7,343 nucleotides of DNA from JANNGZ01 sp031404155. Lineage in GTDB: Bacteria; Pseudomonadota; Gammaproteobacteria; Burkholderiales; Burkholderiaceae_C. The position numbers and the translations under genes are program-made. How positions within the stretch are numbered: the first letter of the stretch is position 1; every line of letters begins with the position of its first letter. Where the stretch lies: assembly GCA_031404155.1 (NCBI GenBank), contig JANNGZ010000315.1, positions 1-7,343 on the forward strand, given 5' to 3'. Shown in pieces: positions 5,151 through 7,343 of the stretch. Below the pieces are notes generated by a model that made no database searches, was not told the origin of the DNA, and worked only from the letters and a program-made list of their open reading frames with translations.

Positions 5151-7343
5151 TCATCGTGTGCTGGACGGGTCAAGTCCAGTCGCCGCACTAAGCGCCGCAA
5201 TCTGCGCTCGTATGAAGTCGAGGTCGGCCTTGGCAGAATTGGTTCCGAGAGATGCCACCAGTCCTGCGAGCCGCGACTCGCTCCGCATCCAAAGACTTCG
5301 TGCGAGATCGAAATCACGTTCGTACTGCGCCAGTTTTCCAAGGCAGAACTCGCTCACTGCCAAGTCCCGCAGCCGCTCGGCGGTCTCGCCGAACTGGGCG
5401 ACGATTCTCTTGCGCGTAGCCAGCGATTGCTCATAGAGCTTGCCGGCCTCGGCGGGGTGATCGGAGCGCAGGATGTCACCCAGCCGATCTTGCGACATCG
5501 AGACGTCGCGCAGCCGTTCGGCGGTCTCGCCGAACTCGACGACAATGCGCTCGCACGCGGCCAGCGATTGCTCGTAGAGCTTGCGAGCCTCGTCAGGCTG
5601 GTCGGCGCCCAGCATCACGTCGCCAAGGTTGACCTGCGCCAGAGAGACGTCGCGCAGCCGTTGGGCGGTCTCGCCGAACTCGGTGACGATGCGCTCGCGT
5701 GTCGCCAGCGATTGCTTGTAGAGCTTGCCGGCCCGGGCGGGTTGATCGACGCGCAGCATGTCACCGAGCCTGTCTTCCACCACCGAGATGTCACGCAGAC
5801 GTTGGGCAGTCTCGCCGAAGTCGGCGACGATGCGCTCGAACGTGTCCAGCGATCGCTCGTAGAGTTTGCGAGCCTCGTCAGGCTGGTCGGCGCCCAGCAG
5901 CACGTCGCCAAGGTTGATCTGCGCCAGAGAGACGTCGCGCAGCCGTTGGGCGGTCTCGCCGAACTCAGCGACGATGCGCTCGCGTATCGTCAGCGATTGC
6001 TCGTAGAGCTTGCGGGCTTCAGCCGGCTGGTCGGCATCCAGCAGTACGTCGCCAACACGGCCCTGTGAAACCGAGACGTCGCGCAGACGCTCGGCCGTCT
6101 CGCCGAAATCAGCGACGATGCGCTCGCACGTGGCCAAAGATTCCGCATAAAGCTCGCGCGCCTCGTCTGGCTGGTCGGCGCCCAGCAGCACGTCGCCGAG
6201 CCTGACCAGGGACAGCGATACGCCGCGCAGACGTTCGGCGGTCGCGCCGAACTCTGCGACGATTCGCTTGCGTGCGGTCAGCGAGCGCTCGTAGAGAGCG
6301 CCGGCCTCGGCGGGTTGATCGGAGCGCAGCAGCATGTCGCCGAGCCTTTCTTGCACTACCGAGACGTCACCCAGACTTTCGGCAGTCGCGCCGAACTCAG
6401 CGACGATGCGCTCGCGCGTCGTTAGCGATTGCTCGTAGAGCTTGCGGGCGTCGGCGGATTGGTCGGCACGCCGCAATACGTCGCCAAGCGTGACCTGCGC
6501 GACGGCATGCTGCCGCGCGAGCCCCGCATCATTTGGACACGCTCGAAACGCAATGGTGCAGAGAGTCCAGATACCAGTAGCCAACGTGCGACTGGCTTGG
6601 CGGCGATCGAGTTCTAGCCATACGTTGACCACGGCAAGTTGGTCATCGAAGGGCAAGATGTCCGGGGCAATGCGGCCATCGGCTGGCAGTTCGCGCTCCA
6701 ACTGTTCTGACCACTCACGCGCTCTGGTGAAGAGGCCGGTTAATTGGTAAAGGCGGAACAGCGATGCGATCAGTTGCAGGCGGAGGTGGGGAAAGGACTC
6801 GGGAGTGAGTTCCTGCTGGTGCAGCATCAGCAGGTAGAAGGCCTCGCGGTCCGATGCGCTCAACAACTGGATGCGCTGGCTGGGCATCCATGCGCTGCCG
6901 ACCATTAGCAGCGCGCGGCCAATCGAGGCGGCGAGCCGTGGGAATGTTGCGATGCGTTCGCCTGCGAGATCGTGGAAGACGCGATGGCGGAACTCGTAGG
7001 TAAGCGAGCTGTCCGGAGCGATGACGGCGTATGGATTGACGGCGAGGGCGAACTGCTGGGCGTCGTCGTCTTTCGACCGCTCGGTCTGCAGATGATGGGC
7101 GATCTCCAGTGCGAGTTCCCCGACGAAGCGCATACCGAGGTGGCTTGCATAGGCGAGCAGCTTGCGTAGGGATTCGTCAAGTTGCTGGAAGCGGCGCTTC
7201 TGCACCTCGTGCAGTGCGAAGCTTTTGTGCCGCAGGGCAACGAGCCCGTCGGCGCTCAAGGCTCCGGCGATGTCCTCTTGCTCGAAGTAGCCCGACTCAT
7301 TGCGCAACTCCAGGATGATTTCGTTCATCAAGCGCGGGTTGCC
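5151..7343 (-). CDS. STAND/AAA-ATPase-like protein with C-terminal TPR-like repeat array, N-terminus outside window
   Basis: The frame is open to the right edge; the codons before the possible starts at 7331 (TTG) and 7328 (ATG) read GNPR, so the visible 730 residues are probably the C-terminal part of a larger protein. Numbering from 7331: GNPRLMNEIILEL matches the conserved Gly-Asn-Pro segment that ends the ATPase core in AAA_16/STAND proteins. RKLLAYASHLGMRFVGELAL (56-75) and YEFRHRVFHDLAGER (112-126) match the winged-helix and 'FRH' motifs that follow it in such proteins. A helical region (130-270) leads to eight tandem TPR-like repeats (277-658), a degenerate ninth, and a helical tail. 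STAND proteins act as nucleotide-dependent switches, with the repeats sensing a partner; this role is inferred from family. No signal peptide, membrane segment or enzymatic effector is visible in this part. The effector, if any, would be at the unseen N-terminus or in a neighbouring gene. Confidence 0.85.
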   Translation of the reverse strand, partial: GNPRLMNEIILELRNESGYFEQEDIAGALSADGLVALRHKSFALHEVQKRRFQQLDESLRKLLAYASHLGMRFVGELALEIAHHLQTERSKDDDAQQFALAVNPYAVIAPDSSLTYEFRHRVFHDLAGERIATFPRLAASIGRALLMVGSAWMPSQRIQLLSASDREAFYLLMLHQQELTPESFPHLRLQLIASLFRLYQLTGLFTRAREWSEQLERELPADGRIAPDILPFDDQLAVVNVWLELDRRQASRTLATGIWTLCTIAFRACPNDAGLARQHAVAQVTLGDVLRRADQSADARKLYEQSLTTRERIVAEFGATAESLGDVSVVQERLGDMLLRSDQPAEAGALYERSLTARKRIVAEFGATAERLRGVSLSLVRLGDVLLGADQPDEARELYAESLATCERIVADFGETAERLRDVSVSQGRVGDVLLDADQPAEARKLYEQSLTIRERIVAEFGETAQRLRDVSLAQINLGDVLLGADQPDEARKLYERSLDTFERIVADFGETAQRLRDISVVEDRLGDMLRVDQPARAGKLYKQSLATRERIVTEFGETAQRLRDVSLAQVNLGDVMLGADQPDEARKLYEQSLAACERIVVEFGETAERLRDVSMSQDRLGDILRSDHPAEAGKLYEQSLATRKRIVAQFGETAERLRDLAVSEFCLGKLAQYERDFDLARSLWMRSESRLAGLVASLGTNSAKADLDFIRAQIAALSAATGLDPSSTR
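5358..6503 (-). repeat. Eight tandem 47-48-residue TPR-like repeats within the STAND-like protein
   Basis: Units begin at residues 277, 325, 373, 421, 469, 517, 564 and 612 (numbering from 7331). Each follows the pattern xxQxxLGDVL--ADQPxEARKLYEQSL--RERIVAEFGETAxRLRDVS. The period is 144 bp, with two units of 141 bp. The unit is longer than a canonical 34-residue TPR and matches the 48-50-residue TPR variants common in proteobacterial sensor proteins. Units alternate in type: 3, 5 and 7 carry LGADQPDEAR, while 4, 6 and 8 carry DQPAEA/DQPARA forms. A ninth, degenerate unit (LGKLAQYERDFDLARSLW) caps the array. Confidence 0.92.
5581..5999 (-). repeat. 285-bp-spaced near-identical DNA duplication inside the TPR array
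   Basis: By eye, 5581-5714 and 5866-5999 differ at six of 134 positions, at an offset of exactly 285 bp (95 codons). This covers the junctions of repeats 6/7 and 4/5. The offset equals one 48-residue plus one 47-residue unit. It marks a recent duplication or gene-conversion tract of a two-repeat block. Confidence 0.85.

Noticed and set aside
5121..6068. Plus-strand open frame of 315 codons opposite the TPR array
   Set aside because: It is the mirror of the repeat unit: because the period is a multiple of three, an antisense frame stays open through all copies. It has no independent motif and breaks up outside the array.
5358..6503. Regularly spaced repeats as a possible CRISPR array
   Set aside because: The period of 144 bp, divergent repeats and continuous reading frame show a protein repeat.

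Overview
The window is GC-rich, densely coding bacterial DNA. Its gene content points to a betaproteobacterium, probably Burkholderiales: an orphan Bug-type (tripartite tricarboxylate) binding protein divergent from a LysR regulator, a PP2C phosphatase, and small secreted and membrane proteins of unknown function. This placement is an inference from gene families; no RNA gene or taxonomic marker is present.

Layout. Positions 1-404 (+) hold the C-terminal part of a PP2C-type Ser/Thr phosphatase that begins before the window. After a 281-bp gap with no gene, two small minus-strand genes form one likely transcription unit: a three-helix membrane protein (1092-1451) followed by a signal-peptide protein (686-1078). 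A second 292-bp gap follows. Next comes a minus-strand pair: a Bug-type solute-binding protein (2617-3585) and a class I SAM-dependent methyltransferase (1744-2553). Divergent from the Bug gene is a LysR-type regulator (3721-4674, +). The 135 bp between them carry a perfect dyad with the LysR T-N11-A signature, lying inside a candidate promoter for the regulator. A 476-bp stretch without a gene follows. The right end (5151-7343, -) is the C-terminal part of a large protein. Its visible N-terminus looks like the tail of a STAND/AAA-type ATPase module, and its C-terminus is a tandem array of eight 47-48-residue TPR-like repeats.

How the parts work together. The LysR/Bug pair reads as a ligand-responsive regulator controlling a periplasmic carboxylate-binding protein, with the methyltransferase possibly co-transcribed downstream. 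The other genes have no visible functional link. The three gene-free stretches share short sequence modules (CCTTGAACG, GGGTCGA, GCGGACAT). This suggests a degenerate intergenic repeat family.

No mobile element, CRISPR array, tRNA or rRNA was seen. I found no clear new multi-gene system. The most interesting items are the two-unit (A-B) higher-order structure of the TPR array in a truncated STAND-like protein, the operator-in-promoter and possibly leaderless start of the LysR gene, and the shared intergenic modules.
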